Shown: positions 24,363 to 37,310 of the stretch, piece after piece
Numbering within the stretch: position 1 is the first letter of the stretch
Layout: every line of letters begins with the position of its first letter
DNA from: Leptasterias polaris
Lineage: Eukaryota > Echinodermata > Asteroidea > Forcipulatida > Asteriidae
Direction: 5' to 3'
Length of the DNA stretch: 64,000 nt
NCBI GenBank assembly: GCA_037783415.1
Contig: JAZGTN010000119.1
Coordinates: forward strand, 2,674,001-2,738,000
Position numbers and translations under genes: made by a program
The notes under the pieces: generated by a model
The model's input: only the letters and a program-made list of their open reading frames with translations
Database searches by the model: none
Told to the model about the DNA's origin: nothing

Positions 24363-25635
24363 GTAAGTGCATTTTATTTTCTTCCATTCCCAGAATTCAC
24401 AAGATTTTCACGTCTGTCTCTTCCCTTCTCCAATGCACATGCTGTAACTAGAACATCACGCTGCAGATTTTGATACTTCAGTGCACGTGTGTGTGCTTTA
24501 TGTACATCACCGTTTTCAAGTTTCGCCAAAGTACTTGGAGCCAGCGGTTGAGACATTTAAATAAATAATAAATGCGCGTTTGACCCGTGGTGACAAGTGA
24601 CTTGCCCATGTTTCTTCAGTCGGGATGCGGTGCGAGCCGGACTGGACTCCGTGTAAACTAACTACTAATAAGTAGTGTGTAAATAAATAATGACCGACGT
24701 TGGACCGCTCGTTTGGCATTTCCTCCCCCTTATACTTGTCGGATAAATTGGGGACGGGAGTTTCTGGCATGGATGGGTTGCTGGTCGTACTGTCTCGAAA
24801 AGGAAACAGAACTGGTGGAGAGTTTGAGTTGAGGACATCATTATTTCTAGCCATCTTGTCGATAATCTATAAACAAAATTGGCTACATTTATTATCGTAG
24901 TTCACAGTTGGTAGCTGAGTAGGTTTTCGGTTATAAAACCACACAGACAAAGCAAAACAAACTGACAAAAAACGTTACCTTCTTTGTGAGAAATATTTTG
25001 TGTCGTTCAAATCGAGCTTATTTGAAACTTTGTAGGATATCTACTAACTTCGCGTTTCGACTTTGCGAATTAAGGGTGAACTCTTAATACAACTACAAAG
25101 CTTTTGGGCATTCAAAAGAACAAAAGACATCGACTACTCAACCATGGCCACTTGGTTCTGGCACTTGGCCAGGCTTGGTATGTTTACATTTAAGGGAGAC
25201 ATTAAATACATGCAAAGAAAGAAAATTAATATTCTAATTAAAGTTGAGTACTTTCTGTAACGACGGTGACGAACTTCTAACCAAACTGATGTGCTCTTTC
25301 GGTTTATGCATGGATATTATGGAAATTGTCTGTCTGTGTAATGGTTAGAAGCACGTGCAGACTCGAAGACAAAGCTGGGGCCAAATTTCTGAGCCAAATA
25401 TGTTCATATTTAGTGAATTCATAATTTATTGCTGCGCAAAATAACTCTGCATATAATGTTCAGTACAATTTTATGCAAAACAGGAACATAATACTCGGTC
25501 TATGTGATGTTGAAAGCATGATACGGAGTTGAAGGGTCGCCGGGGAGAAATTCTTGAACTAAATTCTTCTTTTTACAGGTAATTCATAATCACAGCAAAT
25601 CAAAAGATCTCTGCAAAATATCGTCATTACGGTTT

Positions 25636-25998
25636 AAAGGTATTATACAGGATTGGCAGAGCTGACAAAATAATCACAGACAGTGTTCATGTTTTGTGTA
25701 ATCAACCACATACATGAAATAACAAACCTGTGAAAATTTGAGCTCAATTGGTCATCGAGGTCACGAGAAAATAGTGAACAGAGACCTTATGTGTTTTCTG
25801 TTTTTCAAACATCGAGTTTATTATCACGCGTGATAAAAACTATTGTTTTACTCATTTCTCAGAAACGATAGCATTTCAGGCAGAAATATTTTAAGGAACC
25901 CTTTCTACCATTACTTTGACTTTAAATCATGTAAGTTATGTGTGAATCTGTGAACATTTGTGTTTTTCGATCTTACCAATAGTGTACAGGGCCTTTAA
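25636..25998. mobile_element. MITE family B copy
   Basis: The left end taaaggtattatacaggatt and the right end ccaatagtgtacagggcctt(taa) pair only approximately. The interior has cagagctgacaaaataatca, aataacaaacctgtgaaaat and gtcatcgaggtcacgagaaa. Related copies are at 29215, 52565, 53295, 60475 and 62043. Confidence 0.75.
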
Positions 25999-26079
25999 GC
26001 TTATGAAATGACAGTTCAAGATTGTGTGTAAATATATAATATACAAATTCGGAGTATAGATAGATAGTTATTAGTGTCA

Positions 26080-26920
26080 GTGATGCATTCCTGAAAAGAG
26101 GTTCCAATTTGGGTAGTTCTTTAACAAATTAATATCCCAACTAGGACTAGAAAGTTTGATTTTTCTTGTCTCCGGTGCACTCCCGGTCTTGGTACGTCCG
26201 TATTTATATCCCAATTAGTAGTTAGTTTTTTATTGCCATCGATCCATTCCCGATTGGCACCAAAGTATCCTTAATATAGGAGATGTTATAATCTGGGTAG
26301 TTTTCCCCAAATAGGAGTAGATAATTTGTTATTTTCACCGATACAATCCCGATTGGGAACGGCTGGGACCAATCTGGGTAGTTTTATATATCCCAGTTAG
26401 GAGAAGATACTGTAGTTTCTTTTAAATGTTTACCGATACAATCCCGATCGGGACCAGCTGGGACCAACATGTGTAGTTTTATACCCCAAGTAGGAGAAAA
26501 TACTGTAGTTTGTTATTTTCACCAATACAATCCAGATTGGGACCAGTGTAATATCCCAAGTAGGAGAAGATAGTTTTGTTTCTATTGCCAGTGGTGCATC
26601 CCCATTGGGATTTGAACCAATGTATCCTTAACAGGAGAAGATGTTCAAATCTGGGTAGTTATTTTATATCCCGATTAGGATAGTTTGTTTCAAATAGTCA
26701 CCTATTCATTCCCGATTGGGACCAATGTATTCTCATTACAAGAGAAGAGGTTCCAATTTGGGTAGTTTTTTAATATTCCAATTAGGAGTAGATATAGTTT
26801 GGTTGTTATTGCCATTGATAAGTTTTTCGTTGGGACTATTTCATGTATATATCCTCAGGGGAGAAGAAGTTTTCAACGGGGTACTACCCCAATCAGTGTA
26901 GTATTTATCAGTAATACCCC
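26080..26920. repeat. Degenerate tandem repeat, unit about 110 bp
   Basis: About eight diverged units with tcccgattgggaccaatgta, aggagaagatgttccaat, ctgggtagtttt and tatcccaattaggagtagat phrases. Confidence 0.8.
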
Positions 26921-27728
26921 GAAAGCAGTCACTGCATACTTAGCCTCTGTATCCATGGTTTCATTATATGACTCAAAATGTACATGCAAACCTGTCGTGC
27001 TGTAGGCCTACTCGACCTTCAACAAGCATTAATAGACCTAAATAGACCCCTATCTAAATTATCGTTAATCCCTTTTCTCGACTGAATTCAAGCAAAGTTG
27101 TCCAAGTTTTATTTATTTTTATCACTTTCCAGGAAATATTGAGCTATAAATACAACCTGGCAGCCCATGATGATCTGGGTATTTTTTTAACAGGAAGCTA
27201 TTCCAGCTATATAACGCCATTGCACTAGTAGACAGGACATTTATCATGTAGACCATGCATGGACCAATCCTGACCGCTGTGACACGAGTTGTTTATAAAA
27301 AAGAACCTTCGTTAAAATTGTGGCAGACAAAGAAAGCTTTGTTTCTGAACTCTTTTGGTAAACAACGGAGACACGCCATGCTTTTACACTATACAGAGCA
27401 AAGCTCAGGGACAGAGCAAGGCTAAAACACCAGTCACTCTCAGTCATGTGTACAAGATAGGGGTGTGCAGTATTTTGTTTAGGGTTTTGTACATTGGAAC
27501 AGATTCGAGCACTTTTGATATTGACGCTTCACTCCATTGTTTTTGTTCAGCAGGATTTGAAACGTCTTCCACCATGTATAGTACAGTTTCAAAACTAGTG
27601 AGGTTTGCGGCAACACCGTAATTCTCTCTCTTTATGGGTAACTGTTGGGGGTTTTGAAAAGAGGCAGTGGTGTAACAACCCAACGTTTCGTTCAGTATGC
27701 TATGATTGTCTTCATTGTACCTTGTTTA

Positions 27729-27882
27729 AGCCCGGTTCATACTTCCTGCGAACGCGAATGCGATACGAATTTTGACGTCACAAATTCGCAACGAATAATT
27801 CGGAAGAGTTGAACTCCTGCGAATTATTCGCGGCGAAAACAGCCCTGTGACGTCAACATTCGCAGGAAGTATGAACCGGGCT
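27729..27882. mobile_element. Harbinger-like MITE, 154 bp, with TTA target duplication
   Basis: The left end agcccggttcatacttcctg and the right end caggaagtatgaaccgggct are perfect inverted repeats, extending inward through cgaa. The element is flanked by tta on both sides. Three-base TWA duplications are typical of PIF/Harbinger elements. Confidence 0.8.
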
Positions 27883-27895
27883 TTAGGCTATGTCA

Positions 27896-28071
27896 ATAGA
27901 CCTTATGCATTGACGTCACCAAGCCGCCATCTTAGAGGTAAACTGATGATGAAACAATGGAAACGCGCTGATTTGTACGCGCGGCGCACAAGACTGGCCA
28001 ATGAGCATCTTCCTTTTGACCTCTAGGTGAGGGCGCCCTACTCAAATGACGTCATATGCATAAGGTCTATA
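27896..28071. mobile_element. MITE, 176 bp (atagaccttatgcattgacgtca family)
   Basis: Left atagaccttatgcattgacg and right tgacgtcatatgcataaggt(ctatat) are inverted termini. A near-identical copy in opposite orientation is at 37311-37485. The interior has gccgccatcttagaggtaaa. Confidence 0.85.
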
Positions 28072-29214
28072 TAGGGAATATTATAAGCAACATTGGGATA
28101 TTATTTTTGTACATTATGAGATATTTTTTACAGTAGTAATTTCCAGCTGAAAGTTGCATTAGATCCCGGTCCTATGGTTTGTACCTTAAATAAGTTATGT
28201 CCCTCGGTTTTTAAGGGGGCAAACCATGTGCTCAAACCGGGGGAAGCGGAGGCAACGCATTTGCAGTGTGTCCACCCGGACTAGTTCACTGCACAGGGAT
28301 TTATACAAAAAATACCCGTTTCACAAAGCATATTCCTCATAAAAGTCAATTTTATCACCGACTTACCACCAAGTAGAACAAAATAAAATAATAATCACTC
28401 CTGTATTTCCCTTTTCGACTTGGGGCCTCGCCAACGTTGTCAACTGTCATTATTGTGCACCGAGAACAACAAAGAGCAAATGCCCCGTAGAACTTGGTGA
28501 TTCTACGATATCAAAAGTCCCCCCGATCATTGCACCATACAGATCCTTCGCGTGATAAAGTCGGCCTCTTTTCTTTTTTTTTCTTTCGAAGTTTAAAACT
28601 TTGAGATAGAAGACATAACATTTGGAAACCCTATTCACACATTCACCGTTCTACTTCATTGAAGTTCGTCTGATCTGGCAATGATAAGACAGATCGATTC
28701 ACGGTTTCAGGTTTTTTTAAAAGTCGGGCTCTTTGATGGCCTTCCCAAAACGTCTGAACTATTCAACGTGTTGAGGCCGACCCCATGCCCCCTGCGAAAA
28801 TCACTTTGCGATTTTTATTTTCAACACCAAGTGAAAGACATTGTCGGCACAAGTTGAAACAAGCATTAGAGTCAACAGGTTCGAACATGTTTTTTTGTTT
28901 TGTAGGGGAAGGAAGGGGAGGGGTTTAAAGGTTGGACGGGAGGGGGGGGGGACTTAATGAAAACTATACACGTTGTGACAGGTTACAACTAACTGCGTTG
29001 TATTGTGTAGTTTGGGGAGCTTGGTGCCGGATTTTGTTTTGGTTAATACCTGGAAAGAAATCAGACGAGTCCCTCTCAGTATTTATCAAAGTTCGAGATC
29101 TTTATCTTTACTCGAAAAAACGTGAACACAGTAAGTATAGTCTAGACGTGGAGCAATTGGTGAGAGACCATTCTTGTCACCAAAGAGTAAAGGTTCTTGA
29201 TATGTTTGTTTTAT

Positions 29215-29590
29215 TTTAAATGTATTATGGTAATGGTAAGGATGAAACACACCATTGTTTAATTTTAGTCTGACACTGGACAGCTTACTGAATATGAAGT
29301 TCATATCGTGCTTGAGCCAATGTTTTTGTGTGAATTATTTCCCTCTGAAATGAAGTCAAATTCAAAAAAGAAACTATCTTAAAACAGAAAAACACACCAA
29401 CACAGTTTTATTTCGGTTGTTACCACCAAAATAAAGGACAATGTGTTTACATGCTGAAAACTGTGCATATTTTGTTCTCTGACTCGCACCAGAGATTATG
29501 CCCAGATTTTCACCGGTTTGTTATTTCATGTACAATGGTTGATCACACAAAATATGAACAGTGTTTCCGACTACATTGTCGGCTCTGCGA
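29215..29590. mobile_element. MITE family B copy, inverted
   Basis: Reverse-orientation phrases are caccggtttgttatttcatg, aatatgaacagtgttt and tgtcggctctgc. Its other end has attatggtaatggtaagg. Confidence 0.6.
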
Positions 29591-30314
29591 AGTCATGTGT
29601 ATAATAATAGTTAATACATGTAATGTATAGTTTCCGGGTTGGTCGTTTTAAAATAGAAACCCTGTTCTTGTGATGTGGAGACAGAAACTTCCCCCCAGGA
29701 TAATTGGAGCCGAAAGGCAACTTTATATCAAGTATCGATTTCGGACGGGGAAAATTGACAATTATTGATATATGTTCTTCTTCTGATTATTATCTATAAT
29801 ATGTCTACTATACCTGTTACATTTTTGTTGATTTCTCGGTCGAAGCAGAATTGGAAAATACACAAATAATGCGCAAGGTTCATGTCAAGGTGTTTTTTTC
29901 TTTCGGAAAAGTAGATTTATTTCCATCCTATAATTTTTTTAATAAACACACGCACAAAAACCCAAGGTGGCATTTTTGTTTGTCGATTTCGGTGACCCCG
30001 TTTTTGTGAACGAAATAACTGGGTTTTTTTGTTTCGTATATTTTTTATTATAAGCTTTTTATTGGGTTTAAATCGATTAGTGATAAAGATTGAAATATGG
30101 AGTCTACAAATAATTCTATTTACTTTACTTTTGACAGTGTTTTAGTCGGAAATATTTATCTGGAGGAACGTAGGGGCTGGTGTTCAGTGGTTTCTCTCCC
30201 CGCTTTTCATCAGTCTGTGGACCCCGGTTTCAAATCCCTTCTGCAGATCTGGAGCCCTGTTGTTGTTGTTTTTTTGCATGTGGATTGTGGATTGGGTTTT
30301 CAGTCCCTACCTGA

Positions 30315-30382
30315 TTTCGTGGGTTTTTCCTCGTTTGGGGTTTTCCTCGTTTGGGGTTTTCCTCGTTTGGGGTTTTCCTCCC
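30315..30382. repeat. Short minisatellite, cctcgtttggggtttt
   Basis: Four near-identical tandem copies of an approximately 17-bp unit. Confidence 0.85.
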
Positions 30383-31974
30383 ACATCTACTAAAGCTGAA
30401 AATTTCTTCTCGTTTCCTATTCATCCTGTTATTGGCACTGTTGGATGTGTAAAAAATAAAGTATGATCTCGAAAATGTCTACAACCAACCCTGTACTATG
30501 GTTTAACCTGAACTCCCTTGGCTAGGAGTAAGGCACCCTGCTAAATGCAGCAAACTGCAACAGAGGATTTTGTTGCATTGTGAAGTAAATGGTTCACACC
30601 AGCCTTGCACTGGGCATTGTACCCTTCAAAGACAAAATGCACCACCAATGATGCATTGCAGTTTGCTGGAGCCTCGGATTTCACATTGACATGTCAAGGC
30701 CATTTAGAACATCCTTGCTCATTGCAGCACACCGCAACATCGTATTGGATTTGAGTTGACTGCTAAACGCAACAGAATACAACAACTGTCACAACTATTT
30801 TGCTTTATTTGGCATGGGGAACCATGTGAAGCTGTGTACAATGAACGCTTGTCACTCTTAACAAAATCCAACAACCATTAGGTTATCCAACAACAGTCAT
30901 ACAAAAAATTCTGATTATAGTGATACCTGATCAAAAACAACAAAATCAAACAATGGGTGGGTTGGGAAATGGTTATAAGACAATAATTCTTCCATTGATT
31001 AAACGCGATGACTGGGACCTTTCCTCCATCACGCCGAAACCCACACAACCCCTATTATTTGCTGATCTTCTATTTTATTTTATTTTTTAATAAGGTTTGA
31101 AAAAAATCTGGTCTACCCTCTCTCATGAACAAACCGTTCATTTCCTCCGTATACACAAACCAATTACGGCAAACGGCTTAAAATAAACACCACATGATAA
31201 TACCGCGGCGTGCTCGGCGGACCGTGTCGGTAAGTTAACCCCGAGCACCCCGGGGCCCCTAAAGACCCAATAAATCAACCCCCTCTGCGGCCAGGCAGAG
31301 ATTAGAGGGAGATTATGACGTCATAAGTGCGCCTTTAACCAGTTGGTTATTTGCGTTTTTAATTAAGACACGTAACCATATACGCCCACGTGTACAGTAC
31401 ATGCACTCACTTCCACAGCGTTGAATATGTACATTACCATGCACATATAGATGGACACGCCATGCCTGACGTCAAAACATTGCAAATTGGAGAAAAGGAC
31501 GCCCAGATGAGAATGTAGACCCCGCTCAACTTGACAAATCACTGTACATTTTTAATTTTAGTAATAGGGTGTTCGGAATATTTATAGATTACGTAATCTG
31601 TGACATCACATGTTTACAAAAGAGCAACATAGCCTGGACTACATGCAGGCAAAATGTGTACACAGTCCAATGGAAGAAAACATAACATCTGTACGTGTGT
31701 CTGGGCATTGCCTGTCTTAATTGAAGCTTGTTTGTTATTACAATTAATTAAGATGAAAAATTTGTTAGTTGCGTCTACCATATAGAGCAAGGAACTTGCT
31801 CGATGGTCTACCATAGAGCAAGGAACAGACTCTATGACTATACAAAATGGCGGGCCGTGTTAGTTCACGATGTAAAAGGAAAACCACGCAATTTCGAGGC
31901 ATATTTGTGTGGATCATTGAAATCTACTTTTAAACCATCTTTCTAATTATTTTTCTATACCGTTGACAATATTG

Positions 31975-32352
31975 GCATACCCCCCCCCCCCGACCGAATC
32001 ACTGACCGCTGTTGATTGACACCCCTCCCGTACGTGTGGCATGGTCCATCCTGCCTAGGATGTCCATAGCGTAATGAGCTGATCGGCGTTTAGTACGATC
32101 ATGGTATGATGTGGTTAAAACAATGGAAACTATAACATAAATCTAGAAGTGCTGGCCACGTCCCTCGTTTGTTGAGCATGAGTAAAGGTGAATGTTCTTG
32201 ACGAATCAGTAAATTGGCATCCCTAAATGGGCATCCCTGATTGGGGGTCATGACAAAAAATGTCTGACGTCATGCAAGAAGTATATCCGACCTATATAGC
32301 AACACCCATTCGATATCCTCTGTCAGATCACCCCCCCCCCCCCCCCCCCCCC
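31975..32352. repeat. Dispersed repeat plus two poly-C runs
   Basis: Poly-C runs at 31981-31992 and 32331-32352. The segment 32000-32140 matches the repeat at 220-370. Nothing coding is seen. Confidence 0.6.
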
Positions 32353-33704
32353 GTCTACATTCAACGATAATTGAAAAGCAAACATTAATTTGTTGAGTTT
32401 CTGCAGCCGGAGGGATTTCCTCTTGCTGGATGCTTGGACCATGAGTAAACGGAAGTTGTTGCCACGGCATTGACGCCAATAATGATGGCGACCCCCCGTG
32501 TTAGATCATTGAGCAAGCCTTGCTCTATGGTTAGATCATTGAGACGGGACCTTCTCTCTATGCAATAGGTAAAGAAAAAGAAAAAACGATTCTCGAGTGT
32601 TGACTGAATCGAATATTCGACTACAGGCCACTTCAATAGCTAGAGACTTTATTCTCGATTCTGAAAGTACACGTTTATGTTAGAATCTGAACCAAACATT
32701 TGCAGAATCGATTATTGGTCAGTTTACTTGTTTTTATCCTGTCCATGGTAATAATTTTACAAAATCGGGGCTCAGGCTCCGGCTTATAGAGCCCTAGCCT
32801 TTAAAGGGCTAACATTCTCAAGACCATTTTTTATCAATATAAATAACGGGTTGTTCAAACAAACAAAATCGACTCCAATGATTTGGTGTTCGATTCCCGA
32901 ATCCGAAGTATCGAGTTGCGTCTTTGAAATGTTTGAAGTGTCTTCTCCCCCAAGCTATTCGACTGCCTGGGTTAGGAAACTCTTTTCAATAATCTGTTTA
33001 ATATTCATTTTCAAATAATAAATCAATTCTGACTCGCAATTTTCACTCAGAAATTATTAGTTTTCCCGTGTCGTAAAATAATCCAAGATGGAGTTGCTCG
33101 AGTGGGTCAATGTTAGAATTGTTACACGCGACTGGACTAATTCAGAGTCACGGTCTTGATCTAATTGAGGTAAAGTTGTAACATTGTTCAATAGTTCAAA
33201 AAGTGTTAACGTAACATAGTTTAGCAAGTGTTAACGTAACTGGCCAATCGGTGAACTTGAAATGGTAGACATGTACATTGATTTTTGGTTTTATGTTTTT
33301 AACGAGATTTTCACATTAATGTTTGGCTGACTCTGTGCGATTTTTATTGTAAACAATCCGGTGGTTGTTTGACATAGCGCCACCATGCGGTTGAAAAATA
33401 TTGATGGACTACCTGGTGTGAACAGCCGTTTTTCCCCCAAAGGTGCGCCGCATTGGGTAGGCCTACTGTTGCACACGTTTGGAATTTATGATACTCTTAT
33501 ATTCTGCTTCTCGTTTGAACTAGTAAGAAGTGTATTTCGATTTCATAAGATGTTTTTGATTTACGTTGTACTATGTTATCATCATGGTTCAAGTTGGAAG
33601 GAAAACAAAAGACAAGTAACAATGTTATTTACGATTTTAAACTCTAGCAATCCAATACATTTCTTATTCGATGTACCGTTGATTATTATGCAAACAAGTG
33701 TCTT

Positions 33705-34290
33705 GAAAACTAGAGGATTTGAATGAACGTACTCTTCCAAAAACCAATGATGTACCATCCCTTTATGATATGTGTCTTGAAAACTAGAGGATTGGAATGA
33801 ATGTACTCTTCCAGTAACCAATGATGTACCATCCCTTTATGATATGTGTCTTGAAAACTAGAGGATTGGAATGAATGTACTCTTCCAGTAACCAATGATG
33901 TACCATCCCTTTATGATGTGTGTCTTGAAAACTAGAGGATTGGAATGAATGTACTCTTCCAAAGATCAATGATTTACCATACCTTTACGGTGTTTCTCGA
34001 AAACTATATAGAGAATTGGAATTAATGTACTCTTCTAAAGACCAATGATGTACCATCCTTTTACGATATGTGTCTTTCAAACTAGAGGATTGGAATGAAT
34101 GTTCTCTTTCAAAGATCAGTGGTGTACCAGCCCGTTATTTTTTTTATAGTAAAAACTCTTTGAGGATTTGAATGAATGAATGTTCTCTTCCAAAGATCAA
34201 TGGCGTACCATCCCTTTATGAGGTGTCTTTAAAGAGGATTGGAATGAATGTTCTATTCGTAAAACTCCTGGTACATCGTACCTTTAAGAA
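33705..34290. repeat. 74-bp tandem repeat, about 7-8 copies
   Basis: The phrase cttgaaaactagaggattgg followed by aatgaatgtactcttcca and atgatgtaccatcccttt repeats at a 74-bp step. The first copies are almost identical and later ones decay. Overlapping minus-strand frames of near-identical sequence are products of this array. Confidence 0.9.
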
Positions 34291-34679
34291 CAGAATAGTT
34301 AGCCACACATGATCTGTGAACTCAGTCGTAGCAATGGTTTATGTCAAAGCGTTGACGTATTATTAGGCATAATTTGCGAATACATTTTTTCCACTTCGAG
34401 TAAAGTGGGATCGCAAGGAAGGTGAAGTGGAACGTTTGGTCAATACGTGATGTCTTGTAGTCTTGTCTAGTTTAGACTAATGTGATTACTTGGGGTCCTG
34501 TAAAGCGCCTTGAGGGTCTTTAAGGCGGATTTTGGCGTAAAAAAATTCTTATTTTTTTATATTATTATCATTAGTGATGGGGCTTACACATTTTGGCAAA
34601 CTTTTGTTATGTGGCAACAAATACAGTATATGTCTCTACAGAAATGGGCACATCTTTGATTTTGCATCTATGTATTTTG

Positions 34680-34900
34680 GATGTCAACCACAAGGGAAAC
34701 TGACTGGGTAAATATGAAGCAATGTTGGGTTGATTAAAAGCAAACTTGACTAGAGCGGAACGGGAACCTACGACCTTCGGATTAATGTGCCGGCGCGCTC
34801 TACCAACTGAGCTATCTAACCCTAATGTTGACGGTCTCCCTAATTTGTCAATATTTTTAATCGGGGTGCAAGTCAGAAGCCATTCAACCTGTAACTGCCG
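34680..34900 (-). mobile_element. tRNA-derived SINE, minus orientation
   Basis: On the minus strand, agctcagttggtagagcgcg (A box) and gtaggttcccgttccgc (B box, diverged) are at tRNA spacing. Flanks shared with other copies are gggaaactgactgggtaaat on one side and gaagccattcaacc on the other. Confidence 0.7.
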
Positions 34901-35019
34901 TATAGCCAGGGATCACAGCCAAGTTTACAATACAACCCCAGAAGCGGCACGAGAGGAATCACCTCAAGGGGATGCAACTTTTTATTTCAAATATCAAGTA
35001 ATAAACCGCATGCCACACT

Positions 35020-35260
35020 CCAGATTCCCCCTTCCCCATTACCCCTATTTCCCCCCATGTTCGCATGCCCCATGCCCACTCTCTCCCGTTCGTTCTCATT
35101 GCCCCCCCCCCCCCCCCCCTCACGCCTCATGCCCCATGCACCCTGCTTCCCCCATTTCACCCATGTCGACATCCCCATGCCCCTCTCTCCTTCATTTTCC
35201 CTCATGATACAAGCCCCATGCCCCATGCCACTATGTCCCATGCCCCATGCAGTCTCTGAC
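35020..35260. repeat. C-rich low-complexity tract (catgcccc variants)
   Basis: Repeats of ccccatgccc and ccatgcacc around a poly-C run at about 35103-35119. Open frames on both strands here are low-complexity shadows. Confidence 0.85.
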
Positions 35261-35512
35261 CCCAAAATACACACTGTATACAGGTATCTCTCTATCCAAC
35301 ACTATGGTTGTGGGCGTATAATTTGAAGTGTGCAGTTTTGAGGGAATATCTTCAAACAGGGTCCATGTCTTCGCATTTTTTCACGCTATTTAATGGGTCC
35401 CCGGTGGATACCGATGTACGGGCGATGGGGTCCCGGTGGTCCCTGCGATGAGACCCGTACTCTGTGGATGATACTACCCTGCTGTCAACAACATCGACCT
35501 TCCACATACCAG

Positions 35513-35642
35513 GGCCCAATTTTACGGCTGCGCTTAGCAGAATTGTCTGCGCTTACGGACGGCCTACTTGCTGTTAAAGCGCGTCATTGAACGGGCCGTA
35601 AGCGCAGAATTTCACCGCAAGCAGCGCCAGGACGTTGGGCCC
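35513..35642. mobile_element. Foldback element, 130 bp
   Basis: The ends gggcccaa and ttgggccc are inverted. The arms contain ctgcgcttacgg on the left and ccgtaagcgcag on the right. Confidence 0.6.
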
Positions 35643-35859
35643 ATCCGGGCACTTTGTGTCAGACATTGTATGGCCAGACAAAATTCTGTACACCAACTGT
35701 CCTTCATAACAATTTCATAAAATTGTCAAGCAGAAATCACAGAAGAAAAATATATATATATATATTTTAGGAGCTACAGATTATGGGTACCTGTTACACT
35801 TACAGGCTATGTACATTTAATGGTATTTTGGCGGATAAACCATTTCTGCTAAAACTCTG

Positions 35860-36400
35860 ATCTAAGTACGGTCTGGAATAAATAGGAACCAGAAATGATT
35901 TAGAACCTTGACTGAGGTAGAACTTGGTTTCGGAACCTGGACTAAAATTACATGTACGCTGACTTGATTAGAAATCTTAATTCAGTACAATCTGAACTGA
36001 GGATCTGGAGTGAGTGACTTAGAACCTAGAACTAAATAAGAACTAACAACAAATGGAAACATTGACTGATTTGGAACTTATGCTGGATTAGAACCTTGAC
36101 TGAAATGACATGGAACCTTAATTGATTCGACACTCACTGAAGTAGAATCTGGACTGACATAGAACCGATGGACTGATTAGAACTTTGACGACCTTGGACA
36201 GATACTCAGAACCGAGACTAATTTCGAATCAGTGGACTGGCTTGGAGCCCGAACTGACCAAGAACCTGGACTATAGTACACCAAAGTGAAACTTTGAAGT
36301 GGACCTATACATAAGTGTATGTACCTATGATGAATTAGAACCTTGACTGACTGAATTAGAACTAAGATTACATTAGAATCTGAGCTTGTACATGAAAACC
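35860..36400. repeat. Degenerate minisatellite ('tagaaccttgactga')
   Basis: Many loosely spaced variants of attagaaccttgactga, aacctggactga and gtagaacttgg. It ends about 190 bp before the exon at 36592. Confidence 0.7.
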
Positions 36401-36591
36401 TGTATCGAAATAAAAGTGACCCCACACACTAACCAAAAAAAGTATTAAAAAAACCAGAAAGGCTAAGAAACGAAATTTTGCCCAAACAAATGAGACGAAT
36501 TAGTCTGAGAGTTGCCGGAACTGGAACTCAAAGTGAAGTTCAACTGAAGTACTAAACATTTCACATTGTATTTTGTTATCTCCTTTTTTAG

Positions 36592-37236
36592 TTTGTAGCA
36601 ATTGTGGTCTGACAGCATCCAAGCGACAGATAACCTCCGTGGATCTCCGGACAGGTGTCGTAGAGGGCGAAACACAGTACTCTCGGTTCTTAGTCTACCC
36701 GAACCCATCGAGAACTGGCCGATGTGATGGTCAAGCAGTGGCCCAAATTGATTTCTCCGGGCCTTACAAAGTAGCAAGGTTCATGCTCCAGTATGAGGAC
36801 GTCGAGCCCGAGGACTGGACATTGGATGTATCCGACTCCGCAGCCGGGGACGGCTTCGGCGGGGACGGTGACGCGATCAGCAATATGGCGGAAACGCAAG
36901 TCCACAACAGGCAGATGCGAGTGTACAGTAACAGCCTCCCTGGACACACGGTGGCTACCATAAACGGCGGGCTGCTTCTCAAAGTCGTCGACGATGTCGT
37001 TTCGGCAGGGACAACTTTAGTTATTGAAATCTCAGACGAGAGGATAAGATGGAACAATAACGAGTCCATACGGGGCTCTATCGATAGTAGATACTTATAC
37101 ACTTTGTCGGGACAGGCGCCAGTCTATGGACAAGTGGATTATTTAATTTACGCGGGGTTCAACAGAGTACCGGCAACGAATGCACGGAATGGTACAGGTT
37201 TATGCTCAGCGAGCATCATTATGGTCAAGTCAAAAG
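36592..37236 (+). CDS. Exon encoding an unrecognised secreted domain (about 215 aa)
   Basis: Open frame after a pyrimidine-rich acceptor (ctcctttttta-g), ending in AAAAG|gtaagt. Both ends are phase 1, so the exon is symmetric and could move as a module. If the donor is unused, translation stops at TAA 37242-37244. The exon is visibly less AT-rich than its flanks, as expected of coding sequence. Visible features are four cysteines (CSNC at the start, RCDGQ, and GLCSAS near the end), a Gly/Asp-rich segment (SDSAAGDGFGGDGD), alternating hydrophobic strands (AQIDFSGPYKVARFMLQYED; LLLKVVDDVVSAGTTLVIEI) that suggest a beta-sandwich, and N-glycosylation sequons NES and NGT. I do not recognise the family. 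The acidic Gly/Asp stretch could bind calcium, which is a guess. A secreted or extracellular location follows from the inferred signal exon. Confidence 0.8.
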
Positions 37237-37310
37237 GTAAGTAACCTTTGTTTTTACTAGCGGAAAACCTCGCCCACAAACCTCTCAAGAACTACACGGC
37301 AAACCCAACA

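Noticed and set aside
34987..35326. Several Pro/Met/His-rich or Gly/Met-rich open frames
   Set aside because: Low-complexity C-rich tract, open on both strands.
36690..37102. Minus-strand open frames over the secreted-domain exon
   Set aside because: Antisense shadows; the plus strand has the splice sites and a matching signal exon.
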